A stretch of DNA of 56,702 bases. It comes from Ulva prolifera. Lineage: Eukaryota; Chlorophyta; Ulvophyceae; Ulvales; Ulvaceae. Both the position numbers and the translations under genes were made by a program. The stretch lies in NCBI GenBank assembly GCA_023078555.1, contig JALAAN010000013.1:1-56702 (forward strand). Direction: 5' to 3'. This document shows, in pieces, positions 12,711 through 23,983 of the stretch (within the stretch, counting starts at the first letter, position 1; every line of letters starts with the position of its first letter). The notes below the pieces were generated by a model. It searched no databases and had not been told where the DNA came from. It saw only the letters and a program-made list of their open reading frames with translations.

Positions 12711-13479
12711 TCCTTGGAGTCAAGTCCGCGGAGTGGAGTCAACTCCGTGGAGTCAAGTCAGCAGAGTGGAGTGCAGTGCGTGGAGTCAAGTCCGTGGAGT
12801 GGAGTCAAGTCCACGGAGGCAAGTCCGCGAAGTCAAGTCAGCAGAGTAGAGTTAAGTCTACGGAGTGGAGTGAAGATCGTGGAGTCAAGTCCGTGGACTG
12901 GAGTCAAATCCACGGAGTTAAGTCTGTGGAGTCAATTCAGCGGAGTGGAGTCAAATCCGTTGAGTCAAGTCCTTGGAGTCAAGTTAGCGGAGTAGAGTCA
13001 AGTCTAAGGAGTGGAGTGAAGTCCGTGGAGTCAAGTCCGTGGATTGGAGTCAAATCCACGGAGTCAGGTCTGCGGAGTCAAGTCAGCGGAGTGGAGTCAA
13101 ATCCGTGGAGTCAAGTCCGCGGAGTCAAGTCAGTGGAGTAGAGTTAAGTCTACGGAGTGGAGTGAAGTCCGTGGAGTCAAGTCCGTGGATTGGAGTCAAA
13201 TCCACGGAGTCAAGTCTGTGGAGTCAAGTCAGCGGATTGGAGTCAAATCCGTGGAGTCAAGTCCTTGGAGTCAAGTCCGCGGAGTGGAGTCAACTCCGTG
13301 GAGTCAAGTCAGCGGAGTGGAGTGAAGTACGTGGAGTCAGGTCCGTGGAGTGGAGTCAAGTCCATGGAGGCAAGTCCGCGGAGTCAAGTCAGCGGAGTAG
13401 AGTTAAGTGTAAGGAGTGGAGTGAAGTCCGTGGAGTCAAGTCCGTGGAGTGGATTCAAGTCCGTGGAGTCAAGTCTGCG

Positions 13480-16400
13480 GAGTGGAGTGAAGTGCGTGGA
13501 GTCAAGTCCGTGGAGTGGAGTCAAGTCCGTGGAGTCAAGTCAGCGGAGTGGAGTGCAGTGCGTGGAGTCAAGTCCGTGGAGTGGAGTCCAGTCCGTGGAG
13601 TCAAGTCAGCGGAGTGGAGTGAAGTGCGTGGAGTCAAGTCCGTGGAGTGGAGTCAAGTCCGTGGAGTCAAGTCAGCAGAGTGGAGTGCAGTGCGTGGAGT
13701 CAAGTCCGTGGAGTGGAGTGAAGTCCGTGGAGTCAAGTCCGTGGAGTGGAGTCAAGTCTGTGGATTCAAGTCAGCGGATTGGAGTCAAATCCGTGGAGTC
13801 AAGTCCTTGGAGTCAAGTCCGTGGAGTGGAGTCAAGTCCGTGGAGTCAAGTCAGCAGAGTGGAGTGCAGTGCGTGGAGTCAAGTCCGTGGAGTGGAGTCA
13901 AGTCCACGGAGGCAAGTCAACAGAGTGGAGTGCAGTGCGTGGAGTCAAGTCAGCGGAGTGGAGTCAAATCCGTGGAGTCAAGTCCTTGGAGTCAAGTCCG
14001 TGGAGTGGAGTCAAGTCCGTGGAGTCAAGTCAGCAGAGTGGAGTGCAGTACGTGGAGTCAAGTCCGTGGAGTGGAGTCAAGTCCGTGGAGTCAAGTCAGC
14101 GGAGTGGAGTGAAGTGCGTGGAGTCAAGTCCGTGGAGTGGAGTCAAGTCCACGGAGGCAAGTCCGTGGAGTCAAGTCTGCGGAGTCAAGTCAGCGGAGTA
14201 GAGTTAAGTTTGAGGAGTTGAGTGAAGTGCGTGGAGGGAAGTCAGCGGAGTGGAGTCAAGTCCGTGGAGTCAAGTCAGCGGAGTGGAGTGAAGTCCGTGG
14301 ATTCAAGTTCGTGGAGTGGAGTCAAGTCCACGGAGGCAAGTCCGTGGAGTCAAGTCCGCGGAGTCAAGTCAGCAGAGTAGAGTTAAGTTTACGGAGTGGA
14401 GTGAAGACCGTGGAGTCAAGTCCGTGGAGTGGAGTCAAGTCCGTGGAGTCAAGTCAGCAGAGTGGAGTGCAGTGCGTGGAGTCAAGTCCGTGGACTGGAG
14501 TCAAATCCACGGAGTCAAGTCTGTGGAGTCAATTCAGCGGAGTGGAGTCAAATCCGTTGAGTCAAGTCCTTGGAGTGGAGTGAAGTGCGTGGAGTCAAGT
14601 CCGTGGAGTGGAGTCAAGTCCACGGAGGCAAGTCCGTAGAGTCAAGTCTGCGGAGTCAAGTCAGCGGAGTAGAGTTAATTTTGAGGAGTTGAGTGAAGTG
14701 CGTTGAGGGAAGTCAGCGGAGTGGAGTCAAGTCCGTGGAGTCAAGTCAGCGGAGTGGAGTGAAGTGCGTGGAGTCAAGTCCGTGGAGTGGAGTCAAGTCC
14801 ACGGAGGCAAGTCCGTGGAGTCAAGTCCGCGGAGTCAAGTCAGCGGAGTAGAGTTAAGTTTGAGGAGTTGAGTGAAGTGCGTGGAGGGAAGTCAGCGGAG
14901 TGGAGTCAAGTCCGTGGAGTCATGTCAGCGGAGTGGAGTGAAGTGCGTGGAGTCAAGTCCGTGGAGTGGAGTCAAGTCCACGGAGGCAAGTCCGTGGAGT
15001 CAAGTCCGCGGAGTCAAGTCAGCAGAGTAGAGTTAAGTCTACGGAGTGGAGTGAAGACCGTGGAGTCAAGTCCGTGGAGTGGAGTCAAGTCCGTGGAGTC
15101 AAGTCAGCAGAGTGGAGTGAAGACCGTGGAGTCAAGTCCGTGGACTGGAGTCAAGTCCACGGAGGCAAGTCCGTGGAGTCAAGTCCGCGGAGTCAAGTCA
15201 GCAGAGTAGAGTTAAGTCTACGGAGTGGAGTGAAGACCGTGGAGTCAAGTCCGTGGAGTGGAGTCAAGTCCGTGGAGTCAAGTCAGCAGAGTGGAGTGAA
15301 GACCGTGGAGTCAAGTCCGTGGACTGGAGTCAAATCCACGGAGTCAAGTCTGTGGATTCAAGTCAGCGGATTGGAGTCAAATCCGTGGAGTCAAGTCCTT
15401 GGAGTCAAGTCCGCGGAGTGGAGTCAAGTCCGTGGAGTCAAGTCAGCAGAGTGGAGTGCAGTGCGTGGAGTCAAGTCCGTGGAGTGGAGTCAAGTCCACG
15501 GAGGCAAGTCAACAGAGTGGAGTGCAGTGCGTGGAGTCAAGTCAGCGGAGTGGAGTCAAATCCGTGGAGTCAAGTCCTTGGAGTCAAGTCCGTGGAGTGG
15601 AGTCAAGTCCGTGGAGTCAAGTCCTTGGAGTCAAGTCCGCGGAGTCAAGTCAGCAGAGTAGAGTAAAGTCTACGGAGTGGAGTGAAGTCCGTGGAGTCAA
15701 GTCCGTGGATTGGAGTCAAATCCACGGAGTCAAGTCTGTGGAGCCAAGTCAGCGGAGTGGAGTCAAATCCGTGGAGTCAAGTCCTTGGAGTGAAGTCAGC
15801 GGAGTAGAGTTAAGTGTAAGGAGTGGAGTGAAGTCCGTGGAGTCAAGTCCGTGGATTGGAGTCAAATCCACGGAGTCAAGTCGGTGGAGTCAAGTCAGCG
15901 GATTGGAGTCAAATCCGTGGAGTCAAGTCCTTGGAGTCAAGTCCGTGGAGTGGAGTCAAGTCCGTGGAGTCAAGTCAGCAGAGTGGAGTGCAGTGCGTGG
16001 AGTCAAGTCCGTGGAGTGGAGTCAAGTCCGTGGAGTCAAGTCAGCGGAGTGGAATGAAGTCCGTGGAGTCAAGTCCGTGGAGTGGAGTCAAGTCCGTGGA
16101 GTCAAGTCAGCGGAGTGGAGTCAAATCCGTGGAGTCAAGTCCTTGGAGTCAAGTCCGTGGAGTAGATTCAAGTCCGTGGAGTCAAGTCAGCAGAGTGGAG
16201 TTAAGTGTAAGGAGTGGAGTGAAGTCCGTGGAGTCAAGTCCGTGGAGTGGATTCAAGTCCGTGGAGTCAAGTCAGCGGAGTGGAGTGAAGTGCGTGGAGT
16301 CAAGTCCGTGGAGTGGAGTCAAGTCCGTGGAGTCAAGTCAGCGGAGTGGAGTGCAGTGCGTGGAGTCAAGTCCGTGGAGTGGAGTCCAGTCCGTGGAGTC

Positions 16401-19400
16401 AAGTCAGCGGAGTGGAGAGAAGTGCGTGGAGTCAAGTCCGTGGAGTGGAGTCAAGTCCGTGGAGTCAAGTCAGCAGAGTGGAGTGCAGTGCGTGGAGTCA
16501 AGTCCGTGGAGTGGAGTCAAGTCCGTGGAGTCAAGTCAGCGGAGTGGAGTCAAATCCGTGGAGTCAAGTCCTTGGAGTCAAGTCCGTGGAGTAGATTCAA
16601 GTCCGTGGAGTAAAGTCAGCAGAGTGGAGTTAAGTGTAAGGAGTGGAGTGAAGTCCGTGGAGTCAAGTCCGTGGAGTGGATTCAAGTCCGTGGAGTCAAG
16701 TCAGCGGAGTGGAGTGAAGTGCGTGGAGTCAAGTCCGTGGAGTGGAGTGAAGTCCGTGGAGTCAAGTCCGTGGAGTGGAGTCAAGTCTGTGGATTCAAGT
16801 CAGCGGATTGGAGTCAAATCCGTGGAGTCAAGTCCTTGGAGTCAAGTCCGTGGAGTGGAGTCAAGTCCGTGGAGTCAAGTCAGCAGAGTGGAGTGCAGTG
16901 CGTGGAGTCAAGTCCGTGGAGTGGAGTCAAGTCCACGGAGGCAAGTCAACAGAGTGGAGTGCAGTGCGTGGAGTCAAGTCAGCGAAGTGGAGTCAAATCC
17001 GTGGAGTCAAGTCCTTGGAGTCAAGTCCGTGGAGTGGAGTCAAGTCCGTGGAGTCAAGTCAGCAGAGTGGAGTGCAGTGCGTGGAGTCAAGTCCGTGGAG
17101 TGGAGTCAAGTCCGTGGAGTCAAGTCAGCGGAGTGGAGTGCAGTGCGTGGAGTCAAGTCCGTGGAGTGGAGTCCAGTCCGTGGAGTCAAGTCAGCGGAGT
17201 GGAGTGAAGTGCGTGGAGTCAAGTCCGTGGAGTGGAGTCAAGTCCGTGGAGTCAAGTCAGCAGAGTGGAGTGCAGTGCGTGGAGTCAAGTCCGTGGAGTG
17301 GAGTGAAGTCCGTGGAGTCAAGTCCGTGGAGTGGAGTCAAGTCTGTGGATTCAAGTCAGCGGATTGGAGTCAAATCCGTGGAGTCAAGTCCTTGGAGTCA
17401 AGTCCGTGGAGTGGAGTCAAGTCCGTGGAGTCAAGTCAGCAGAGTGGAGTGCAGTGCGTGGAGTCAAGTCCGTGGAGTGGAGTTAAGTCCACGGAGGCAA
17501 GTCAACAGAGTGGAGTGCAGTGCGTGGAGTCAAGTCAGCGGAGTGGAGTCAAATCCGTGGAGTCAAGTCCTTGGAGTCAAGTCCGTGGAGTGGAGTCAAG
17601 TCCGTGGAGTCAAGTCCTTGGAGTCAAGTCCGCGGAGTCAAGTCAGCAGAGTAGAGTAAAGTCTACGGAGTGGAGTGAAGTCCGTGGAGTCAAGTCCGTG
17701 GATTGGAGTCAAATCCACGGAGTCAAGTCTGTGGAGTCAAGTCAGCGGAGTGGAGTCAAATCCGTGGAGTCAAGTCCTTGGAGTGAAGTCAGCGGAGTAG
17801 AGTTAAGTGTAAGGAGTGGAGTGAAGTCCGTGGAGTCAAGTCCGTGGATTGGAGTCAAATCCACGGAGTCAAGTCGGTGGAGTCAAGTCAGCGGATTGGA
17901 GTCAAATCCGTGGAGTCAAGTCCTTGGAGTCAAGTCCGTGGAGTGGAGTCAAGTCCGTGGAGTCAAGTCAGCAGAGTGGAGTGCAGTGCGTGGAGTCAAG
18001 TCCGTGGAGTGGAGTCAAGTCCGTGGAGTCAAGTCAGCGGAGTGGAATGAAGTCCGTGGAGTCAAGTCCGTGGAGTGGAGTCAAGTCCGTGGAGTCAAGT
18101 CAGCGGAGTGGAGTCAAATCCGTGGAGTCAAGTCCTTGGAGTCAAGTCCGTGGAGTAGATTCAAGTCCGTGGAGTCAAGTCAGCAGAGTGGAGTTAAGTG
18201 TAAGGAGTGGAGTGAAGTCCGTGGAGTCAAGTCCGTGGAGTGGATTCAAGTCCGTGGAGTCAAGTCAGCGGAGTGGAGTGAAGTGCGTGGAGTCAAGTCC
18301 GTGGAGTGGAGTCAAGTCCGTGGAGTCAAGTCAGCGGAGTGGAGTGCAGTGCGTGGAGTCAAGTCCGTGGAGTGGAGTCCAGTCCGTGGAGTCAAGTCAG
18401 CGGAGTGGAGTGAAGTGCGTGGAGTCAAGTCCGTGGAGTGGAGTCAAGTCCGTGGAGTCAAGTCAGCAGAGTGGAGTGCAGTGCGTGGAGTCAAGTCCGT
18501 GGAGTGGAGTGAAGTCCGTGGAGTCAAGTCCGTGGAGTGGAGTCAAGTCTGTGGATTCAAGTCAGCGGATTGGAGTCAAATCCGTGGAGTCAAGTCCTTG
18601 GAGTCAAGTCCGTGGAGTGGAGTCAAGTCCGTGGAGTCAAGTCAGCAGAGTGGAGTGCAGTGCGTGGAGTCAAGTCCGTGGAGTGGAGTCAAGTCCACGG
18701 AGGCAAGTCAACAGAGTGGAGTGCAGTGCGTGGAGTCAAGTCAGCGGAGTGGAGTCAAATCCGTGGAGTCAAGTCCTTGGAGTCAAGTCCGTGGAGTGGA
18801 GTCAAGTCCGTGGAGTCAAGTCAGCAGAGTGGAGTGCAGTGCGTGGAGTCAAGTCCGTGGAGTGGAGTCAAGTCCGTGGAGTCAAGTCAGCGGAGTGGAG
18901 TGAAGTGCGTGGAGTCAAGTCCGTGGAGTGGAGTCAAGTCCACGGAGGCAAGTCCGTGGAGTCAAGTCTGCGGAGTCAAGTCAGCGGAGTAGAGTTAAGT
19001 TTGAGGAGTTGAGTGAAGTGCGTGGAGGGAAGTCAGCGGAGTGGAGTCAAGTCCGTGGAGTCAAGTCAGCGGAGTGGAGTGAAGTCCGTGGATTCAAGTT
19101 CGTGGAGTGGAGTCAAGTCCACGGAGGCAAGTCCGTGGAGTCAAGTCCGCGGAGTCAAGTCAGCAGAGTAGAGTTAAGTTTACGGAGTGGAGTGAAGACC
19201 GTGGAGTCAAGTCCGTGGAGTGGAGTCAAGTCCGTGGAGTCAAGTCAGCAGAGTGGAGTGCAGTGCGTGGAGTCAAGTCCGTGGACTGGAGTCAAATCCA
19301 CGGAGTCAAGTCTGTGGAGTCAATTCAGCGGAGTGGAGTCAAATCCGTTGAGTCAAGTCCTTGGAGTGGAGTGAAGTGCGTGGAGTCAAGTCCGTGGAGT

Positions 19401-19480
19401 GGAGTCAAGTCCACGGAGGCAAGTCCGTGGAGTCAAGTCTGCGGAGTCAAGTCAGCGGAGTAGAGTTAATTTTGAGGAGT
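13480..19480 (+). repeat. Duplicated segment, offset 4791 bp
   Basis: About 13480-14690 recurs at about 18271-19481 with a constant offset of 4791. The shared markers include GGAGTCCAGTCCGTGG and the GAGTTAATTTTGAGG variant. The copies carry private differences: GCGTTGAGGG near 14701 is GCGTGGAGGG in the partner, and GCAGTACGTGG near 14045 is GCAGTGCGTGG. Outside these limits the two neighbourhoods differ. Confidence 0.7.
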
Positions 19481-21580
19481 TGAGTGAAGTGCGTGGAGGG
19501 AAGTCAGCGGAGTGGAGTCAAGTCCGTGGAGTCAAGTCAGCGGAGTGGAGTGAAGTGCGTGGAGTCAAGTCCGTGGAGTGGAGTCAAGTCCACGGAGGCA
19601 AGTCCGTGGAGTCAAGTCTGCGGAGTCAAGTCAGCGGAGTAGAGTTAAGTTTGAGGAGTTGAGTGAAGTGCGTGGAGGGAAGTCAGCGGAGTGGAGTCAA
19701 GTCCGTGGAGTCAAGTCAGCGGAGTGGAGTGAAGTGCGTGGAGTCAAGTCCGTGGAGTGGAGTCAAGTCCACGGAGGCAAGTCCGTGGAGTCAAGTCCGC
19801 GGAGTCAAGTCAGCAGAGTAGAGTTAAGTCTACGGAGTGGAGTGAAGACCGTGGAGTCAAGTCCGTGGAGTGGAGTCAAGTCCGTGGAGTCAAGTCAGCA
19901 GAGTGGAGTGAAGACCGTGGAGTCAAGTCCGTGGACTGGAGTCAAGTCCACGGAGGCAAGTCCGTGGAGTCAAGTCTGCGGAGTCAAGTCAGCGGAGTAG
20001 AGTTAATTTTGAGGAGTTGAGTGAAGTGCGTGGAGGGAAGTCAGCGGAGTGGAGTCAAGTCCGTGGAGTCAAGTCAGCAGAGTGGAGTGCAGTGCGTGGA
20101 GTCAAGTCCGTGGAGTGGAGTCAAGTCCACGGAGGCAAGTCAACAGAGTGGAGTGCAGTGCGTGGAGTCAAGTCAGCGGAGTGGAGTCAAATCCGTGGAG
20201 TCAAGTCCTTGGAGTCAAGTCCGTGGAGTGGAGTCAAGTCCGTGGAGTCAAGTCAGCAGAGTGGAGTGCAGTGCGTGGAGTCAAGTCCGTGGAGTGGAGT
20301 CAAGTCCGTGGAGTCAAGTCAGCGGAGTGGAGTGAAGTGCGTGGAGTCAAGTCCGTGGAGTGGAGTCAAGTCCACGGAGGCAAGTCCGTGGAGTCAAGTC
20401 TGCGGAGTCAAGTCAGCGGAGTAGAGTTAAGTTTGAGGAGTTGAGTGAAGTGCGTGGAGGGAAGTCAGCGGAGTGGAGTCAAGTCCGTGGAGTCAAGTCA
20501 GCGGAGTGGAGTGAAGTGCGTGGAGTCAAGTCCGTGGAGTGGAGTCAAGTCCACGGAGGCAAGTCCGTGGAGTCAAGTCCGCGGAGTCAAGTCAGCAGAG
20601 TAAAGTCTACGGAGTGGAGTGAAGACCGTGGAGTCAAGTCCGTGGAGTGGAGTCAAGTCCGTGGAGTCAAGTCAGCAGAGTGGAGTGAAGACCGTGGAGT
20701 CAAGTCCGTGGACTGGAGTCAAATCCACGGAGTCAAGTCTGTGGATTCAAGTCAGCGGATTGGAGTCAAATCCGTGGAGTCAAGTCCTTGGAGTCAAGTC
20801 CGCGGAGTGGAGTCAAGTCCGTGGAGTCAAGTCAGCAGAGTGGAGTGCAGTGCGTGGAGTCAAGTCCGTGGAGTGGAGTCAAGTCCACGGAGGCAAGTCA
20901 ACAGAGTGGAGTGCAGTGCGTGGAGTCAAGTCAGCGGAGTGGAGTCAAATCCGTGGAGTCAAGTCCTTGGAGTCAAGTCCGTGGAGTGGAGTCAAGTCCG
21001 TGGAGTCAAGTCCTTGGAGTCAAGTCCGCGGAGTCAAGTCAGCAGAGTAGAGTAAAGTCTACGGAGTGGAGTGAAGTCCGTGGAGTCAAGTCCGTGGATT
21101 GGAGTCAAATCCACGGAGTCAAGTCTGTGGAGTCAAGTCAGCGGAGTGGAGTCAAATCCGTGGAGTCAAGTCCTTGGAGTGAAGTCAGCGGAGTAGAGTT
21201 AAGTGTAAGGAGTGGAGTGAAGTCCGTGGAGTCAAGTCCGTGGATTGGAGTCAAATCCACGGAGTCAAGTCGGTGGAGTCAAGTCAGCGGATTGGAGTCA
21301 AATCCGTGGAGTCAAGTCCTTGGAGTCAAGTCCGTGGAGTGGAGTCAAGTCCGTGGAGTCAAGTCAGCAGAGTGGAGTGCAGTGCGTGGAGTCAAGTCCG
21401 TGGAGTGGAGTCAAGTCCGTGGAGTCAAGTCAGCGGAGTGGAATGAAGTCCGTGGAGTCAAGTCCGTGGAGTGGAGTCAAGTCCGTGGAGTCAAGTCAGC
21501 GGAGTGGAGTCAAATCCGTGGAGTCAAGTCCTTGGAGTCAAGTCCGTGGAGTAGATTCAAGTCCGTGGAGTCAGGTCAGC
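15240..21580 (+). repeat. Duplicated segment, offsets 5389 and 1993 bp
   Basis: About 15240-16190 recurs at about 20629-21579 with offset 5389, and about 15590-16190 recurs at about 17583-18183 with offset 1993. All three copies contain the GAGTAGAGTAAAGTCTACGG junction, followed by GGAATGAAGTCC some 400 bp later. The third copy continues differently after about 21580. This gives three copies of one subsegment within 6 kb. Confidence 0.7.
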
Positions 21581-22866
21581 AGAGTGGAGTGCAGTGCGTG
21601 GAGTCAAGTCCGTGGAGTGGAGTCAAGTCCACGGAGGCAAGTCAACAGAGTGGAGTGCAGTGCGTGGAGTCAAGTCAGCGGATTGGAGTCAAATCCGTTG
21701 AGTCAAGTCCTTGGAGTCAAGTCCGTGGAGTGGAGTCAAGTCCACGGAGGCAAGTCAACAGAGTGGAGTGCAGTGCGTGGAGTCAAGTCAGCGGATTGGA
21801 GTCAAATCCGTGGAGACAAGTCCTTGGAGTCAAGTCCGTGGAGTGGAGTCAAGTCCGTGGAGTCAAGTCAGCAGAGTGGAGTGCAGTGCGTGGAGTCAAG
21901 TCCGTGGACTGGAGTCAAATCCACGGAGTCAAGTCGGTAGAGTCAAGTCAGCGGATTGGAGTCAAATCCGTGGAGTCAAGTCCTTGGAGTCAAGTCCGTG
22001 GAGTGGAGTCAAGTCCGTGGAGTCAAGTCAGCAGAGTGGAGTGCAGTGCGTGGAGTCAAGTCCGTGGAGTGGAGTCAAGTCCGTGGAGTCAAGTCAGCGG
22101 AGTGGAGTGAAGTCCGTGGAGTCAAGTCCGTGGAGTGGAGTCAAGTCCGTGGAGTCAAGTCAGCGGAGTGGAGTCAAATCCGTGGAGTCAAGTCCTTGGA
22201 GTCAAGTCCGTGGAGTAGATTCAAGTCCGTGGAGTCAAGTCAGCAGAGTGGAGTGCAGTGCGTGGAGTCAAGTCCGTGGAGTGGAGTCAAGTCCACGGAG
22301 GCAAGTCAACAGAGTGGAGTGCAGTGCGTGGAGTCAAGTCAGCGGAGTGGAGTCAAATCCGTGGAGTCAAGTCCTTGGAGTCAAGTCCGTGGAGTGGAGT
22401 CAAGTCCGTGGAGTCAAGTCAGCGGAGTGGAGTGAAGTGCGTGGAGTCAAGTCCGTGGAGTGGAGTCAAGTCCACGGAGGCAAGTCCGTGGAGTCAAGTC
22501 CGCGGAGTCAAGTCAGCAGAGTAGAGTTAAGTCTACGGAGTGGAGTGAAGACCGTGGAGTCAAGTCCGTGGAGTGGAGTCAAGTCCGTGGAGTCAAGTCA
22601 GCAGAGTGGAGTGAAGACCGTGGAGTCAAGTCCGTGGACTGGAGTCAAGTCCACGGAGGCAAGTCCGTGGAGTCAAGTCCGCGGAGTCAAGTCAGCAGAG
22701 TAGAGTTAAGTCTACGGAGTGGAGTGAAGACCGTGGAGTCAAGTCCGTGGAGTGGAGTCAAGTCCGTGGAGTCAAGTCAGCAGAGTGGAGTGAAGACCGT
22801 GGAGTCAAGTCCGTGGACTGGAGTCAAATCCACGGAGTCAAGTCTGTGGATTCAAGTCAGCGGATT

Positions 22867-23980
22867 GGGGTTAGGGGTTAGGGGTTAGGGGTTAGGGTTA
22901 GGGGTTAGGGTTAGGGGTTAGGGTTAGGGTGGTTAGGGGTTAGGGGTTAGGGGTTAGGGGTTAGGGGTTAGGGGTTAGGGTTAGGGGTAGGGGGTAGGGG
23001 GGGGGTAGGGGTAGGGGTAGGGTTAGGGGGTTAGGGGTTAGGGGTTAGGGTTAGGGGTTAGGGGTAGGGTTAGGGGTTAGGGGTAGGGGTTAGGGGTTAG
23101 GGTTAGGGGTTAGGGGTTAGGGGTTAGGGGTTAGGGGTTAGGGGTTAGGGGTTAGGGGTTAGGGGTTAGGGGGTAGGGGTTAGGGGTTAGGGTTAGGGGT
23201 TAGGGGTTAGGGGGTCGGGGTGTAGGGGTTAGGGGTTAGGGGTTAGGGGTCGGGGTTAGGGGTAGGGGGTTAGGGTTAGGGGTTAGGGGTTAGGGGTTAG
23301 GGGTTAGGGGTTAGGGGTTAGGGGTTAGGGGTTAGGGGTTAGGGGGTAGGGGTTAGGGGTTAGGGGTTAGGGGTTAGGGGTTAGGGGTTAGGGGTTAGGG
23401 TTAGGGGTTAGGGGTTAGGGGTTAGGGGTTAGGGGTTAGGGTTAGGGGTTAGGGGTTAGGGGTTAGGGTTAGGGGTTAGGGGTTAGGGGTTAGGGGTTAG
23501 GGGGTTAGGGGTTAGGGGTTAGGGGTTAGGGGTTAGGGGTTAGGGGTTAGGGGTTAGGGGTTAGGGGTTAGGGGTTAGGGGTTAGGGGTTAGGGGTTAGG
23601 GGTTAGGGGTTAGGGGTTAGGGGTTAGGGGTTAGGGGTTAGGGGTTAGGGGGTTAGGGGTTAGGGGGTTAGGGGTTAGGGTTTAGGGGTTAGGGGTTAGG
23701 GGGTTAGGGGTTACGGGTTAGGGTTGGGTTCGGGGTTAGGGGTGTTAGGGGTTGGGGTAGTGGCTTAGGGGTTAGGGGTTAGGGTAGGGTTTAGGGTTAG
23801 GGGTTAGGGGTTAGGGGTTAGGGGTTAGGGGTTAGGGGTTAGGGGTTAGGGGTTAGGGTTAGGGTTAGGGGTTAGGGTTAGGGGTTAGGGGTTTAGGGGT
23901 TAGGGGTTAGGGTTAGGGGTTAGGGGTTAGGGTTAGGGTTAGGGGTTAGTGTTAGGTTAGGGGTTAGGGGTTAGGGGTTT
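22867..23980 (+). repeat. Telomere-type TTAGGGG/TTAGGG array
   Basis: About 1.1 kb of G-rich repeat. The dominant unit is the 7-mer TTAGGGG, mixed with the 6-mer TTAGGG and with five-G, GTAGGGG, TTTAGGG and other variants. The longest uniform stretch is about 23505-23651, some 21 perfect 7-mers. Both flanks are more degenerate: a run of nine G at 22997-23005 on the left, and TTACGGG, TTCGGGG and GGTGTTAGGGG forms after 23710 on the right. The G-rich strand runs left to right, so the natural chromosome end would be on the right. The array begins directly at a broken satellite unit and ends at an N. Telomere repeats with four or five G are known in some basidiomycete yeasts (Cryptococcus has a TTAGGGGG type). 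The sequence is compatible with G-quadruplex formation. Confidence 0.93.
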
Positions 23981-23981
23981 N
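23981..23981. other. Single undetermined base at telomere/unique boundary
   Basis: This is the only N in the window. It lies exactly between the last telomere-type repeat (GGGGTTT) and the first single-copy base. A lone N at a change of sequence class may mark a scaffold join or an unresolved consensus base. Confidence 0.95.
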
Positions 23982-23983
23982 AA

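Larger units (their letters stand above)
1..22868 (+). repeat. Satellite block A, 14/19-bp unit array
   Basis: This is a continuous tandem array on the plus strand. It is made of pentamers ending in AGT separated by 4-base linkers. A 14-bp unit reads GTGGAGTCAAGTCC and a 19-bp unit reads GTGGAGTGGAGTCAAGTCC; the common linkers are CCGT, CAGC, CCAC, CCTT, GCGT and CCGC. The strand is rich in purines and G. The order of 14 and 19 units is irregular: from base 2 it runs 14, 19, 14, 14, 19, 19, 14, 19. The array enters from beyond the left edge and stops abruptly inside a unit (CGGATTGG) where the telomere-type repeat starts. I saw almost no single-base indels in this block. All plus-strand open frames inside it are periodic translations of the units (11-residue repeats such as SVESSPWSGVK) and I do not treat them as genes. 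Its position beside a telomere array suggests a subtelomeric satellite. Confidence 0.97.

Noticed and set aside
15856..18903. 1015-codon plus-strand open frame, and the many others like it
   Set aside because: They are direct translations of 14/19-bp units, open in all plus frames, overlap one another, usually lack ATG and carry no domain. They were not annotated as genes.
1..22868. CRISPR array
   Set aside because: Units are regular, but there are no unique spacers between constant repeats; the variable parts are only 4-base linkers, and the setting is eukaryotic.
22997..23005. Run of nine G as a distinct regulatory or G-quadruplex element
   Set aside because: It sits within a telomere array that is G-quadruplex prone throughout, and is more simply a variant repeat or a homopolymer length error.
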